Under the pieces are notes generated by a model, which worked only from the letters and a program-made list of their open reading frames with translations, was not told the DNA's origin and did not search any database. The translations under genes were made by a program, and so were the position numbers. From NCBI GenBank assembly GCA_964510315.1, contig CAZEAP010000003.1, forward strand, positions 114,822 through 178,821: a DNA stretch of 64,000 nt, given 5' to 3'. The stretch's first letter is position 1. Each line of letters starts with the position of its first letter. Positions 53,618 to 62,074 of the stretch are shown here, one piece after another. Source of the DNA: CAZEAP01 sp964510315. Its GTDB lineage: Bacteria > Planctomycetota > Brocadiia > SM23-32.

Positions 53618-54133
53618 TCAGTCCTCGTCAGCGCCTTCGTCCTCGTCGGCGCTTTCGACCTCGTCGGCGCCTTCGTCCTCGTCGGCGCCTTCGACCTCGT
53701 CGGCGCCTTCCAGCTCGACGCCGCAGCTCCGGGCGGTTCCCTCGATCACGCGCATCGCCGCCTCCATGTCAGCGGCGTTGAGGTCCACCATCTTCCGTTC
53801 CGCGATCTCTCGTATCTGCTCCCTGCTGACCGTGCCGGCCGACTCGCGGCTGGGGGATTCAGCACCCTTGGCTATGCCGGCGGCCCGCTTGATCAGGTAA
53901 GAGGCCGGAGGGGTTTTCACGTCGAAGTCAAACGAACCGTCCCGGTAGACCCGGATCTCGGTCGGCAGGGGGACCCCCATCTGGTCGGCCGTTCTTTCGT
54001 TGAACTGCCGCATGAACTGGCTGATGTCCACCCTGTGCTGGCTCAACACCGGCCCCAGCGGGGGCGCAGGGTTGGCCTGACCGCCGGTGACGGTCACCTT
54101 CAGCACGGTTGTGGGCTGGCGTCGCTTGGCCAT
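53618..54133 (-). CDS. rplK: 50S ribosomal protein L11 with acidic repeat tail
   Basis: A 171-aa L11. The core includes VTGGQANPAPPLGPVLSQHRVD, PASYLIKRAAGI and AERKMVDLNAADMEAAMRVIEGTARSCG (as separate known segments). Ordinary L11 ends near residue 142. Here five six-residue acidic repeats of the type EGADED or EGADEV follow, up to the stop codon. L11 binds the GTPase centre of 23S rRNA and is a methylation target of PrmA. The ATG at 54131-54133 matches the family start; three extra codons upstream are not used. Confidence 0.96.
   Translation of the reverse strand: MAKRRQPTTVLKVTVTGGQANPAPPLGPVLSQHRVDISQFMRQFNERTADQMGVPLPTEIRVYRDGSFDFDVKTPPASYLIKRAAGIAKGAESPSRESAGTVSREQIREIAERKMVDLNAADMEAAMRVIEGTARSCGVELEGADEVEGADEDEGADEVESADEDEGADED
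53621..53710 (-). repeat. 18-bp x 5 tandem repeat coding the L11 acidic tail
   Basis: Five head-to-tail 18-bp units (53621-53638, 53639-53656, 53657-53674, 53675-53692, 53693-53710) differ by only a few bases each. The translated unit is EGAD or ESAD plus Glu and Asp/Val. Their low divergence suggests recent or ongoing copy-number change. Confidence 0.9.
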
Positions 54134-54175
54134 GTGTTGCACCTTTGGGGTGAACTGGGGACGAGACGATTCGCC

Positions 54176-54775
54176 TCAGACGGGCTCGATCTGGTAGTAC
54201 TCCAGTTCCACGGGGGTCGAGCGGTTGAAGATGTTGATAACCACCCTCACCTTGCCGCTGGCCGGGTTGACCTCCTCGACGTAGCCTTCCACGTTCTTGA
54301 AGGGACCTTCCCTGATCCGGACCATTTCCCCTTCGCTGACCTCTATCTCCAGCTTCGGCGCCTCGGTCTCGACCTCTTCGGCCTTCCCGAGGATGCGTGC
54401 GACCTCTTCCTCCTCCAGCGGCCAGGGGCGTTCGGCCCCGATGAAGTCGCCCACCCCGCTGGTGTCGCGAATCGTCTGCCAGAGCTGGTCGGGCACGTGG
54501 CCGCCCTCATCGACCTCCACCCGCACGATCACGTAGCCGGGGAAAAGCTTCCGCTGGACGACCTCGCGTTTACCGCTGCGCATCTCGGTGACCGCCTCGG
54601 TGGGCACCAGCACTTCGGGCACCCGGTCCCGGAGCTGGTTCAGCTCGAGCATCCTCACGAGGTTATCGCGCACTTTCTCCTCGCGATTGCTCTGCACGCG
54701 GAGGACAAACCATTGCTTCTGCTCGTCGGCGTCCTCCTGTGTTTCCTCTTTGTCTTCGTATGTGGTCTTTGCCAT
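54176..54775 (-). CDS. nusG: Transcription antitermination factor NusG
   Basis: A 199-aa NusG. After a short acidic start, the NGN domain begins (WFVLRVQSNREEKVRDNL, about 22-39) with PGYVIV near 76. The C-terminal KOW domain is EGEMVRIREGPFKNVEGYVEEVNPASGKVRV (two adjacent family segments, about 146-176). It binds RNA polymerase and links it to Rho or the ribosome. The ATG at 54773-54775 gives the family-like N-terminus; an upstream extension is unlikely to be real. It lies between secE and rplK as in most bacteria. Confidence 0.96.
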   Translation of the reverse strand: MAKTTYEDKEETQEDADEQKQWFVLRVQSNREEKVRDNLVRMLELNQLRDRVPEVLVPTEAVTEMRSGKREVVQRKLFPGYVIVRVEVDEGGHVPDQLWQTIRDTSGVGDFIGAERPWPLEEEEVARILGKAEEVETEAPKLEIEVSEGEMVRIREGPFKNVEGYVEEVNPASGKVRVVINIFNRSTPVELEYYQIEPV

Positions 54776-54857
54776 AACTACACCTGCGCGGCCGTGGCCG
54801 CTGCCTGATTGAGGTTTGCCGTGCCGCCGCAAGGGGGCGGCGGCGCGGCCGCACGGC

Positions 54858-55352
54858 TCACTTGGGCAACACGCCCAGGTTGCCCATTAGTGACGCTACC
54901 AGCCAGTTTACCAGCACAAGAAACCCCCCCAGTATGACGATCATCGTCAGCACGGCGGCGGTTGATCGGGTCAACTCCTCGGGCCCGGGCCAGGAAACTT
55001 TGGCCAGCTCGGCCTCGGTCTGAATCAAAAGGTCAATCAGCTTCTGCACCCGGCTGTCGATGGCACCGATGCCGGTCTTTGCGCCGGTGGCCACCACGAA
55101 TATCACGGCCCCGGCTACCACGAACAGCCCCCCTGCCCAGAAGGCCGCCTGAGGCACCGCCCAGCCCAAGAGCTGGACTGTCAGCCCGGTCTGTTTCAGG
55201 TACCAGACGCGCACGCTGGCAAAAAAGGCCAGCAGGAGCAGCGCCCCCGCCATGGCGGCGCGCGCGTAAATACCTTGGCCGGATCGGTACGGAGTCAAGG
55301 TCTCGGGTGCAGACAGTCGAAGAGGTGGTATCGTTTCACCGGTGTCCGGCAC
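54858..55352 (-). CDS. secE: Preprotein translocase subunit SecE, three-helix form
   Basis: A 164-aa SecE. Three membrane helices are visible: about 34-54 (MAGALLLLAFFASVRVWYL), 70-90 (FWAGGLFVVAGAVIFVVAT) and 135-157 (AVLTMIVILGGFLVLVNWL). The conserved amphipathic hinge with AELAKVSWPGPEELTRST lies before the last one. Most bacteria have only the last helix; two extra N-terminal helices occur in Enterobacteria and some other phyla. SecE clamps SecY in the inner membrane. The start is GTG. It lies between tRNA-Trp and nusG. Confidence 0.92.
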   Translation of the reverse strand: MPDTGETIPPLRLSAPETLTPYRSGQGIYARAAMAGALLLLAFFASVRVWYLKQTGLTVQLLGWAVPQAAFWAGGLFVVAGAVIFVVATGAKTGIGAIDSRVQKLIDLLIQTEAELAKVSWPGPEELTRSTAAVLTMIVILGGFLVLVNWLVASLMGNLGVLPK

Positions 55353-55374
55353 GGTTCACCCGGCGAGGGCAAAA

Positions 55375-55450
55375 TGGCAGGCCAGGAGGGACTCGAACCC
55401 CCAGCCGCCGGTTTTGGAAACCGGTGCTCTGCCATTTGAGCTACTGGCCT
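55375..55450 (-). tRNA. tRNA-Trp (CCA anticodon)
   Basis: A 76-base cloverleaf with acceptor arms AGGCCAG/CTGGCCT, anticodon stem CCGGT/ACCGG around TTCCAAA, T-loop TTCGAGT and an encoded 3' CCA. It sits between rpmG and secE, the classic place. Confidence 0.96.
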
Positions 55451-55519
55451 GGTTGTCCGCGTCGCCGCTTCCCCTTTTCCCAGAAAGGGATCAGAAGGTC
55501 CACACCGGCAGCCGACTTC

Positions 55520-55669
55520 TCACTTCCTTCTCTGCCTGTGGAGCGTGTGCTTCCGGCACCACGGGCAGTGCTTCTTCAGTTCCAGTCGTTCACCGCCCCT
55601 CACGTCCGTGGAGGTGCGGTAGTTTTCCCTGCTGCATTCTGTGCACTGGAGAGTTACGTCCTGACGCAT
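55520..55669 (-). CDS. rpmG: 50S ribosomal protein L33 (zinc-binding form)
   Basis: A 49-aa L33 too short for most ORF tables. It reads MRQDVTLQCTECSRENYRTS at the start and has C9, C12, C35 and C38, the four-cysteine C+ zinc form. The Lys/Arg-rich end is HTLHRQRRK. The normal location between tuf and tRNA-Trp supports it. Its ATG is at 55667-55669, eight bases after the tuf stop. Confidence 0.95.
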   Translation of the reverse strand: MRQDVTLQCTECSRENYRTSTDVRGGERLELKKHCPWCRKHTLHRQRRK

Positions 55670-55677
55670 CGGCGCTG

Positions 55678-56871
<1,194 letters not shown>

Positions 56872-57041
56872 GGTCCGCTAATTCCTCCACGTAAATCCCG
56901 TAACCGTTAAGGCCGTTCTCTGACGGAACAAACACTGCAGGGACCGGAAATCCCCTTCAGGCCGGCGCAGCCCCTTCGGCTCCAGTGCGGCGTCAGCGGG
57001 GTCGACCGGCAGAGACTCTCTTCATGGTGCCGTCGAACGGA

Positions 57042-57116
<75 letters not shown>

Positions 57117-57244
57117 CTTGTCTGCACGAGCAGGTCGGGACGACCGCCTCCCGCACCGGGAAGACAACGGAGATGCTTCAGAAAGAATGAAAGGCCACGT
57201 CAACCCCAGAGCGGGATGCGGGTACATACGCCCGAGTAGACCTA

Positions 57245-57273
57245 ATAATAGCACACCCGCACCGACCCGTCAA
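57245..57273 (-). promoter_or_regulatory. Predicted second promoter for tRNA-Thr(GGT)-tuf
   Basis: Minus-strand TTGACG (57268-57273), a 17-base spacer and TATTAT (57245-57250), in the 181-base spacer between tRNA-Gly and tRNA-Thr(GGT). It would give tuf its own transcript apart from the upstream tRNAs. Confidence 0.65.
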
Positions 57274-57297
57274 GCGAAAACAAACACACTTTATCTC

Positions 57298-57373
57298 TGG
57301 AGCGGGCGATGGGACTCGAACCCACAACAGCTGGCTTGGAAGGCCAGCGCTCTTCCAGTTGAGCTACGCCCGC
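57298..57373 (-). tRNA. tRNA-Gly (TCC anticodon)
   Basis: A 76-base cloverleaf: acceptor GCGGGCG/CGCCCGC, anticodon stem CTGGC/GCCAG around CTTCCAA, T-loop TTCGAGT, encoded CCA. Confidence 0.95.
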
Positions 57374-57382
57374 TCGAACCTT

Positions 57383-57468
57383 TGGTGGGCAGGGGAGGAT
57401 TCGAACCTCCGAAGGCAAACGCCAACAGATTTACAGTCTGTTCCCTTTGGCCACTCGGGAACCTGCCC
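57383..57468 (-). tRNA. tRNA-Tyr (GTA anticodon)
   Basis: An 86-base class II tRNA with a long variable arm: acceptor GGGCAGG/CCTGCCC, anticodon stem ACAGA/TCTGT around CTGTAAA, T-loop TTCGAAT, encoded CCA. Confidence 0.95.
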
Positions 57469-57489
57469 ACCGACAATGCATCGCGGCGC

Positions 57490-57564
57490 TGGAGCTAGTG
57501 AGGGGATTCGAACCCCTAACCTGCGGTTTACAAAACCGCTGCTCTGCCGTTGAGCTACACTAGC
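57490..57564 (-). tRNA. tRNA-Thr (TGT anticodon)
   Basis: A 75-base cloverleaf: acceptor GCTAGTG/CACTAGC, anticodon stem GCGGT/ACCGC around TTTGTAA, T-loop TTCGAAT, encoded CCA. First of the tRNA-tuf transcript. Confidence 0.95.
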
Positions 57565-57582
57565 ACCCGCTCAACCCATGCC

Positions 57583-57610
57583 ACTATAGCACAAGAGCGC
57601 CTTTTTGCAA
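57583..57610 (-). promoter_or_regulatory. Predicted promoter of the tRNA cluster
   Basis: Minus-strand TTGCAA (57605-57610), a 16-base spacer and TATAGT (57583-57588), about 12 bases before the expected start and just ahead of tRNA-Thr(TGT). Confidence 0.6.
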
Positions 57611-57806
57611 GTGCAGCGCCCCCCCGGCACCCCGCCCCCGGCGGCCCCGCAGATCGCCCCCCAGTCCCGCCCCCCGGGCGGAGCGAAAAAATGCCACGCC
57701 CCACCGCGAACACCGCCCGACTCAACCCGCATGGCTGCCGCATGCTACGCCATAGAAGGACTTTACAACGTGACGCCCGGCCCCGCAGAAAAAAACCTGC
57801 CCTCCC

Positions 57807-57835
57807 TTTACGCCACGGGCGCCACGCCTTATAAT
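57807..57835 (+). promoter_or_regulatory. Predicted promoter of the DUF134-NifX-MinD cluster
   Basis: TTTACG (57807-57812), a 17-base spacer and a perfect TATAAT (57830-57835). The ATG at 57851 would lie only about nine bases into the transcript. Confidence 0.6.
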
Positions 57836-57850
57836 GAACATACGTTCAAA

Positions 57851-58195
57851 ATGCCGAGGAACAAAAAAACAAGAACCATACGGCATCAACCCCCGGTCTC
57901 GGTGTTCAAACCGGCCGGACGACCGGCCAGGGACCTGGAGCGCGCCGTGCTCCCGCTGGACCAGTATGAGGCGGTACGGCTGGCCGACTACGAAGGCCTC
58001 AGTCAGGAAGCCGTGGCCGAGAGGTTGGGGGTCTCCCGCCCCACCGTCAGCCGCATTCTGGGGGCGGGGCGGAGCGCCATCGCACGGGCCCTCGTGGAGG
58101 GACGCGCCCTGGTCATCGAGGGAGGACCGGTTTCCTTCGCACCTCCCTTCAGGCCGGGTCGGCGGCGGCGTCGACGCCGGGGACGCCACTGGTAA
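57851..58195 (+). CDS. DUF134-family HTH protein, likely cluster regulator
   Basis: A 114-aa DNA-binding-like protein. It starts with MPRNKKTRTI, then has the DUF134 stretch AVLPLDQYEAVRLADYEGLS and a sigma-region-4-like helix-turn-helix (SQEAVAERLGVSRPTVSRIL, about 50-69). An Arg-rich tail ends the protein. DUF134 genes regularly sit beside NifX/MinD-type genes in anaerobes and are presumed regulators. There is no Shine-Dalgarno sequence, and the leader seems only about nine bases long. First gene of the cluster ending at 63961. Confidence 0.88.
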   Translation: MPRNKKTRTIRHQPPVSVFKPAGRPARDLERAVLPLDQYEAVRLADYEGLSQEAVAERLGVSRPTVSRILGAGRSAIARALVEGRALVIEGGPVSFAPPFRPGRRRRRRRGRHW

Positions 58196-58212
58196 AGTAA
58201 GGAGGGGCGCAG

Positions 58213-58422
58213 ATGCAAGGCGGAAGAGGAGCAGGAGGAGGCGGAGGACGCGGCGCCGGTGCAGGAGGCGGAGGCCGGGGACGCAAAGGCGGCTTCGCAG
58301 CCGGACCCCGCGGCAACTGCATCTGCCCGAACTGCGGCAAGAAGGCCACGCACCAGCGTGGGACCCCCTGCTACGAGATGGAGTGCCCCGAGTGCGGCAC
58401 TCGCATGACCCGCGAGCGCTGA
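58213..58422 (+). CDS. Gly-rich small zinc-ribbon protein
   Basis: A 69-aa protein. The first 33 residues are almost only Gly, Arg and Ala. The rest is a zinc ribbon with CPNCGKK and CPECGTRM, plus CIC and PCYEM cysteines around them. The ribosome site is GGAGG 11 bases before the ATG. It lies 17 bases after the DUF134 gene. It may bind metal, nucleic acid or a partner protein in the cluster. The function is unknown. Confidence 0.75.
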   Translation: MQGGRGAGGGGGRGAGAGGGGRGRKGGFAAGPRGNCICPNCGKKATHQRGTPCYEMECPECGTRMTRER

Positions 58423-58520
58423 GTGGGCACACGCCCGGTCGAGCCGCTGGGCACCGCCCGGGACGAGACGACAACAGAAACGTTTAAAGCTAAACTCAAC
58501 AACGCGAAAGGAGGTATGCC

Positions 58521-58847
58521 ATGCCTGGTGGCGACGGTACAGGCCCCGTCGGTAGGGGTCCCATGACAGGACGCGCGGCCGGCTACTGCGCCGGATATCC
58601 GGCGCCGGGATTCGCTAATCCCTCTGTCGGAGGCCGGTTCGCACCCGCGCGGCGGAGCGGCGCCCCTGCCGCTTACGCTGCCCATCGCACTCCCTACCGA
58701 GCGGTCCCCCAAGCGGGAGCGCGACCGCCCTACCTCGGTGGAGCGGTCGGTCGGCGGCCCTACGGCTCCCGGCCCGGCCGAGGACGGGGCGGACGCGGGG
58801 GCTTTGGACGCGGCGGCGGTCGCGGTGGACGCGGACGCCGCTTCTGA
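58521..58847 (+). CDS. DUF5320-like Gly/Arg-rich protein, short copy
   Basis: A 108-aa protein starting MPGGDGTGPVGRGPMTGRAA and GYCAGYPAPGF, the DUF5320-type opening found near NifX genes in anaerobes. It lacks the C-terminal coiled coil present in the next gene and ends in a Gly/Arg-rich tail. AAAGGAGG lies before the ATG. Function unknown; it probably arose by duplication with the next gene. Confidence 0.78.
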   Translation: MPGGDGTGPVGRGPMTGRAAGYCAGYPAPGFANPSVGGRFAPARRSGAPAAYAAHRTPYRAVPQAGARPPYLGGAVGRRPYGSRPGRGRGGRGGFGRGGGRGGRGRRF

Positions 58848-58963
58848 GGACCATTGAGTCGACCCCGGTTGCCGTGCGGCGTCGCCCACGATGCCGCACC
58901 CCGGGGTCTGGAGCAAGGCATCAAAACAAAGGACGCAGTCAACTTCAGACCAAGGAGGCTGTC

Positions 58964-59386
58964 ATGCCAGGTGGAGACGGAACAGGACCTGCCGGTATGG
59001 GTCCGATGACAGGACGTGCGGCCGGCTACTGCGCCGGATACTCCGCGCCCGGTTTCATCAATCCGGTTCCCGGACGGGGATACGGATTCTATGGAGGCCG
59101 GGGCCGGGGTGCCGGCAGAGGCCGGCGGAACTGGTTCCGTGCGACCGGCCTGCCGGGCTGGGTTCGCGCGGGTTACGGAATGCCGGCATGGGGCGGCGGG
59201 TACGGCTACGCCGCGCCCCGAGTGCCCCACGGCTACGGCGCTGGCGCTCCCTACGGTGCCCCGTACGCCGGTGCGCCCAGTGCTGAACAGGAACTCGATG
59301 CCCTCAAGGGGCAGGCCGAGTACCTGGAGGACGCATTGTCCGGCATCAGGGAGCGAATAGAGGAACTGGAAGCTGAGGTCTCCTGA
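58964..59386 (+). CDS. DUF5320-like protein with C-terminal coiled coil
   Basis: A 140-aa protein with the same opening as its upstream neighbour (MPGGDGTGPAGMGPMTGRAA), a Gly/Tyr-rich middle and a coiled-coil end (ELDALKGQAEYLEDALSGIR, then ERIEELEAEV). That end is closely similar to the linker of the downstream NifX-ferredoxin fusion (ELETLKAQAQSLSDQLESVR, then ERIEEL), so the two may pair. AAGGAGG lies six bases before the ATG. Confidence 0.82.
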   Translation: MPGGDGTGPAGMGPMTGRAAGYCAGYSAPGFINPVPGRGYGFYGGRGRGAGRGRRNWFRATGLPGWVRAGYGMPAWGGGYGYAAPRVPHGYGAGAPYGAPYAGAPSAEQELDALKGQAEYLEDALSGIRERIEELEAEVS

Positions 59387-59466
59387 CCTCACGCCTCGAG
59401 GGCGAGGGAGCCGGTGCCTGACCTGCCGGTTCCCCCGCCCCACCTGTATCACGGAGTCAACCGAAG

Positions 59467-60291
59467 ATGAAAGTCGCCGTCACCTCAACCGGACCAACGC
59501 TGGAGGATCGGGTCGACCCCCGTTTCGGACGATGTGCGTATTTCCTGATCGGCGACCCGGAGAACACGGAGTTTGAGCCGGTCGAAAACCCCAACGTGAC
59601 CCTCGGCGGAGGCGCCGGCATCCAGTCGGCCCAACTCCTGGCCGACAGAGGCGTGGAGGTGGTCTTGACCGGGAACTGCGGCCCAAATGCATACCGCACG
59701 CTCGACGCAGCCGGCATTCGGGTCATCGTCGGAGTCGGCGGCGCCGCTGGCCGCGCTGTTGAGCAGTTCTCCGCCGACGAGCTGTCCGCCGCGTCCAACC
59801 CCAACGTCGCCGGCCACTTCGGTGCGGGCGGGCTCGGAGCCCGACCCCGCGGCGGTATGGCAGGTGGCGTGGGCGGCGGTGCAATGGGCCCCGGGATGGG
59901 TCGCGGAGGCGGACGAGGTCGGCGAACGAGCCCCGCCGCGGGCGGAGGCTTTGCACCCGGCGGCGCCCCGCCGACGACATCCCCTCAATCCACACCGGGC
60001 ACCGCACCAGCGGATGAACTGGAAACACTGAAAGCCCAGGCCCAGTCACTGAGCGATCAACTGGAATCCGTCCGGGAGCGAATCGAAGAGCTGCAGCAGG
60101 GCGGTCCGAGCCGACTTGTCGCCCAAGTCGATGCCCAACAGTGCACTGCGTGCGGGGTCTGCGTCGAGGTCTGCCCGACCGGCGCCATTTCAGTGGCTGA
60201 CGCGGCCCAGATCAACCGAGAGGCCTGCATCGGCTGCGGCGACTGCGTAGCGGAATGCCCTCAGAGCGCGCTCTCGCTCGTAAAGGCCTGA
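59467..60291 (+). CDS. NifX/NafY-domain protein fused to coiled coil and 2[4Fe-4S] ferredoxin
   Basis: A 274-aa three-part protein. Residues 1-110 are a dinitrogenase iron-molybdenum cofactor (NifX/NafY/ORP-like) domain with VDPRFGRCAYFLI and GGGAGIQSAQLL. A Gly/Arg/Pro-rich linker (about 118-180) and a coiled coil (DELETLKAQAQSLSDQLE) follow. The C-terminal dicluster ferredoxin has CTACGVCVEVCP and CIGCGDCVAECP. NifX-type domains bind metal-sulfur clusters. Fusion to a ferredoxin suggests cluster reduction or transfer in one chain (inference). No nitrogenase genes are present, so it is not simply a nif accessory here. Confidence 0.87.
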   Translation: MKVAVTSTGPTLEDRVDPRFGRCAYFLIGDPENTEFEPVENPNVTLGGGAGIQSAQLLADRGVEVVLTGNCGPNAYRTLDAAGIRVIVGVGGAAGRAVEQFSADELSAASNPNVAGHFGAGGLGARPRGGMAGGVGGGAMGPGMGRGGGRGRRTSPAAGGGFAPGGAPPTTSPQSTPGTAPADELETLKAQAQSLSDQLESVRERIEELQQGGPSRLVAQVDAQQCTACGVCVEVCPTGAISVADAAQINREACIGCGDCVAECPQSALSLVKA

Positions 60292-60347
60292 GTCACCGCA
60301 CCGTTACTACATACTACATAACCGCACTTGGAGGAAGGAGCGTCCGA

Positions 60348-60707
60348 ATGAAGCTCTGCATCACCAGTCAGGGAGAGGACCTTTCGGCGGTCGTGGACCC
60401 CCGCTTCGGGCGGGCCCGCTACTTCATCATCTACGATGACGCAAGCGAGGAGTTCGAGCTAATCGACAACGCCGAGAACGTCAGCGCCGCCGGCGGTGCC
60501 GGGGTGCAGGCGGCTACCACCGTCGTGGAGTCCGGAGCCGACTGGGTCATCAGCGGACACATGGGCCCGAAGGCGCTCTCGGTGCTCCAGGCCGGCGACG
60601 TCGAGGTCGCTGTCGGCGCGGAGGGCACCGTCCAGGAAGCCATCGAGGCATTCGAGAACGATGAGCTGGAAAAAGCCGAAGAAGCCGACGCCTCGCCCCG
60701 CTGGTGA
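60348..60707 (+). CDS. NifX/NafY-domain metal-cluster protein
   Basis: A 119-aa single-domain dinitrogenase iron-molybdenum cofactor family protein (VDPRFGRARYFII, AGGAGVQAATTVVESGAD, ISGHMGPKALSVL). It is close in sequence to the N-terminal domain of the preceding gene. Members include NifX, NafY and the Mo-Cu orange protein of Desulfovibrio. GGAGGAAGGAG lies seven bases before the ATG. It precedes the Mrp gene by 35 bases. Confidence 0.88.
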   Translation: MKLCITSQGEDLSAVVDPRFGRARYFIIYDDASEEFELIDNAENVSAAGGAGVQAATTVVESGADWVISGHMGPKALSVLQAGDVEVAVGAEGTVQEAIEAFENDELEKAEEADASPRW

Positions 60708-60742
60708 GGCCCGCCGGGAAATCCGGGAATGGGGAGACAAAC

Positions 60743-61609
60743 ATGAATGAAGGTGCTCCAGGGGACGCCGCGCAGCAACAGCCAACACGCCGACAGGAGA
60801 TGGAGGCCCAGCAGCAGAAGCTGCGCGACCGCATGGCCGACATTCGCAACAAAGTGGTGGTCCTCTCCGGCAAGGGCGGGGTAGGCAAGAGCACGGTCGC
60901 CGCCAACCTGGCCGTCGCCCTCGCCGAAAGCGGCTTCCAGGTTGGACTGCTCGACGCCGACATGCACGGACCGAGCATCCCCAAACTCCTGGACCTGGAG
61001 GAGTCCCAGGTCTACTCCGACGGCACGAACATCTCGCCGGCCGCGTACGGAACGAACCTGCGCGTCATGTCCATCGCCTTCCTGGTGCGAGATCCGGACG
61101 AAGCGGTGATCTGGCGCGGACCCTTGAAGATGAACGTCCTGCGGCAGTTGCTGGCCGACGTGGACTGGGGACCGCTGGACTTCCTGGTTGTCGACCTGCC
61201 ACCCGGCACCGGCGACGAGCCGCTCTCCATCTGCCAGCTCGTGCCCGACCTGACCGGCGGAATCGTGGTCACCACGCCCCAGGACCTGGCCGTATCGGAC
61301 GTCCGCAAGTGCATCACCTTCTGCCGCCGGCTGGAGATGCCGGTGCTCGGCGTCATCGAGAACATGAGCGGCTTCCTCTGCCCGCACTGCGGCAGGGAAG
61401 TCCGCATCTTCGGGGAAGGCGGCGGACGGAAGCTGGCCGAGGACATGGACGTGCCCTTCCTCGGCCGCCTGCCGCTGGACCCGGGCGTGGTCAAGGCCTC
61501 CGACGAGGGGCGCCCCTTCGTGAAAGCCCGCCCCGAGAGCGGCGCGACCAAAGCCTTCCAAGAGGCGGTCGAGTCCATCATGCGCCTCGGCACCGAAGAA
61601 GAAGGTTGA
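60743..61609 (+). CDS. Mrp/NBP35-type ATP-binding Fe-S carrier protein
   Basis: A 288-aa P-loop ATPase of the Mrp/ApbC/NBP35 family, which carries [4Fe-4S] clusters to target proteins. The deviant Walker A is VLSGKGGVGKSTVAANLAVA (about 37-56), followed by LLDADMHGPSIPKL and VDLPPGTGDEPLS. The cluster-binding CPHC motif is in GFLCPHCGREV near 212. The first 35 residues form a Gln-rich helix. The ATG at 60743 has GGGGAGA upstream. It fits the metal-cluster theme of its neighbours. Confidence 0.93.
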   Translation: MNEGAPGDAAQQQPTRRQEMEAQQQKLRDRMADIRNKVVVLSGKGGVGKSTVAANLAVALAESGFQVGLLDADMHGPSIPKLLDLEESQVYSDGTNISPAAYGTNLRVMSIAFLVRDPDEAVIWRGPLKMNVLRQLLADVDWGPLDFLVVDLPPGTGDEPLSICQLVPDLTGGIVVTTPQDLAVSDVRKCITFCRRLEMPVLGVIENMSGFLCPHCGREVRIFGEGGGRKLAEDMDVPFLGRLPLDPGVVKASDEGRPFVKARPESGATKAFQEAVESIMRLGTEEEG

Positions 61610-61690
61610 GGAATATTTGAGCGCGGTCTCGCGGGCAGCGAGAACCGATAGCCCAAGGCTTTACTCGCAACCAAAGGGAGTGAGCGCAAC

Positions 61691-62029
61691 ATGAAGATAG
61701 CCGTGCCGATTTCCGACGGCCGGGTCGCCCGGCATTTCGGACATTGTGACCAGTTCGAGCTGTTCGAGGTGGATGAGGACGACTCCTCCATCGTTAATGC
61801 GGATGCTCTCCCCGCCCCGCCCCACCAGCCGGGATTGCTGCCCCGCTGGCTCAGAGAGCGGGGCGCCGATGTGATTATCGCCGGCGGCATGGGCCGGAGG
61901 GCCCAGTCGCTGTTCGCCGAAAGCGGCATAGAGGTCGTCGTCGGCGCACCGTCCACGGAACCGCGGGAAGTGGTTGAAGCCCACCTAACCGGGAGTCTGG
62001 AGACCGGCGAGAACATCTGCGATCACTGA
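61691..62029 (+). CDS. NifX/NafY-domain protein, short form
   Basis: A 112-aa dinitrogenase iron-molybdenum cofactor family protein (MKIAVPISDGRVARHFGHCD at the start, then IIAGGMGRRAQSLFAESGI). It has Cys19 next to His18 and ends in CDH, residues that could bind metal. It is more divergent than the two NifX-type proteins upstream. It lies between the Mrp and MinD-fusion genes, with AAAGGGAGTGAGCGCAAC before the ATG. Confidence 0.88.
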   Translation: MKIAVPISDGRVARHFGHCDQFELFEVDEDDSSIVNADALPAPPHQPGLLPRWLRERGADVIIAGGMGRRAQSLFAESGIEVVVGAPSTEPREVVEAHLTGSLETGENICDH

Positions 62030-62074
62030 CCACGTCGGCGCCCGGCTCCGTCGACGGACAGGAAGGAGACCACA

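Noticed and set aside
58213..59386. Gly-rich repeats as silk-like or collagen-like structural proteins
   Set aside because: The conserved MPGGDGTGP opening and zinc ribbon place them with metal-cluster accessory families instead.
59467..62029. A nitrogenase (nif) accessory operon
   Set aside because: No nifH, nifD, nifK, nifE or nifB is present; the NifX domain alone is widespread in non-fixing anaerobes.
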